From assembly GCF_034008315.1 (NCBI RefSeq), contig NZ_CP125377.1, positions 310,001 through 374,000 of the forward strand: a DNA stretch of 64,000 nt. The letters run 5' to 3'. Below, piece after piece: positions 63,465-64,000 of the stretch (positions within the stretch are counted from its first letter, which is position 1; each line of letters opens with the position of its first letter). This DNA comes from Pseudomonas sp. P8_241 (lineage in GTDB: Bacteria; Pseudomonadota; Gammaproteobacteria; Pseudomonadales; Pseudomonadaceae). Below the pieces are notes generated by a model. The model did no database searches, was not told the DNA's origin, and saw nothing but the letters and a program-made list of their open reading frames with translations. The position numbers and the translations under genes are program-made.

Positions 63465-64000
63465 ATGCGCAACGAATCAATTCGCTACCTGATTGTGCCG
63501 GGCTGGCAAGGATCGCCAGACGATCATTGGCAAAGCCATTGGCAGAACAGCCTGCCGAACAGTGCACGGGTGGAGCAGGCCGACTGGTTGACGCCGCGAC
63601 GCGAAGACTGGGTCGCGGCACTGGCCGAGGCGATTGCCGCCGACAGCACGCCGGTGATCCTGATCGCCCACAGCCTGGGTTGCATCACTGTCGCCCATTG
63701 GGCTGCAACGGCACCGGTGCAATTTCTGCGTCAGGTGCGCGGTGCTCTGCTGGTCGCGCCCGCGGATGTCGAGCGTCCGGCCTGTGCGCCGGCCTTGCGC
63801 AATTTTGCGCCGATTCCGACGGATCTTTTACCTTTCCCTAGCCAGGTCGTCAGCTCCGACAACGACAGCGCCGTCAGTGCGCCTCGAGCGCTGGAACTGG
63901 CACGCAACTGGGGCGCCGAGGCGGGGATTCTGGCCGGAGCGGGGCACATCAACGTCAAGTCCGGTCACCAGCGTTGGGAGCAGGGGTTTGCCTATCTGTA
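63465..64000 (+). CDS. RBBP9/YdeN-family alpha/beta hydrolase (3' end cut by window edge)
   Basis: 178 codons are visible and the frame is still open at the window end; relatives are about 180-200 residues, so only a few are missing. A serine hydrolase triad can be read: Ser in IAHSLGC, Asp in SSDNDS and His in GAGHINV. Family start YLIVPGWQGSPDDHWQSHW is typical of RBBP9 proteins, whose natural substrates are unknown. CGGAGAG seven bases before ATG 63465. The upstream motif shared with sulfur genes suggests control by sulfur supply. Confidence 0.9.
   Translation, partial: MRNESIRYLIVPGWQGSPDDHWQSHWQNSLPNSARVEQADWLTPRREDWVAALAEAIAADSTPVILIAHSLGCITVAHWAATAPVQFLRQVRGALLVAPADVERPACAPALRNFAPIPTDLLPFPSQVVSSDNDSAVSAPRALELARNWGAEAGILAGAGHINVKSGHQRWEQGFAYL

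Overview
The window is a continuous piece of a Pseudomonas chromosome, most likely from the P. fluorescens group. The evidence is an SBW25-type wss (acetylated cellulose) operon, a P. putida S-313-type ats/sft sulfate-ester cluster, adjacent gabD and gabT, GC-rich coding sequence, and many short palindromic REP pairs in the gaps. No insertion sequence, prophage, CRISPR array or rRNA was seen. The one RNA gene recognised is a tRNA-Arg(CCG).

Layout. 1-13.4 kb: cellulose operon wssBCDEFGHI, with the first gene cut by the window edge. It makes cellulose under c-di-GMP control (BcsA PilZ domain), exports it (BcsB, BcsZ, BcsC) and acetylates it with an alginate-type module (WssF-I). 13.5-17.4 kb: a sulfonate-type set (TauD-like dioxygenase plus binding protein, ATPase and permease). 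17.5-22.8 kb: LysR regulator and an EmrAB-type tripartite efflux operon. 22.8-25.5 kb: slipin/NfeD pair, YbaK-like deacylase, DUF2789 protein and an apparently orphan Phd/YefM antitoxin. 25.5-30.6 kb: MarR regulator with an Aae-type (FUSC) tripartite efflux operon. 30.7-34.7 kb: a membrane protein of unknown role, a DUF945 protein, a decayed Rieske/FAD oxidoreductase gene, a PEBP-family protein and a small acidic protein. 34.7-42.8 kb: tRNA-Arg, gabD, gabT, an HDOD response regulator, a delta-9 desaturase and a GGDEF-EAL protein. 43-47.1 kb: oscA and the sulfate importer sbp-cysTWA. 47.2-50.8 kb: DUF962 protein, Crp/Fnr regulator, and an AraC regulator next to a second desaturase. 50.9-63.2 kb: sulfate-ester module, comprising arylsulfatase atsA, importer atsRBC, regulator sftR, alkylsulfatase atsK, outer-membrane receptor sftP and its own tonB-exbB-exbD. 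The window ends inside an RBBP9-type hydrolase gene.

Sulfur scavenging is the main theme: three separate loci serve sulfonates, sulfate and sulfate esters. A near-identical 13-base motif, TTATTC(C/G)TTAACG or a variant, lies in front of four of their genes or their flanking genes, which suggests one shared regulator; CysB is the obvious candidate, but this is inference. The second theme is envelope and export functions: cellulose and two different drug or aromatic-acid pumps. Observations that stand out are a REP pair lying inside the 5' coding end of an outer-membrane efflux lipoprotein, a multiply deleted pseudogene, an antitoxin whose ribosome binding site lies inside its own operator palindrome, and a complete private outer-membrane energising system in the sulfate-ester locus.
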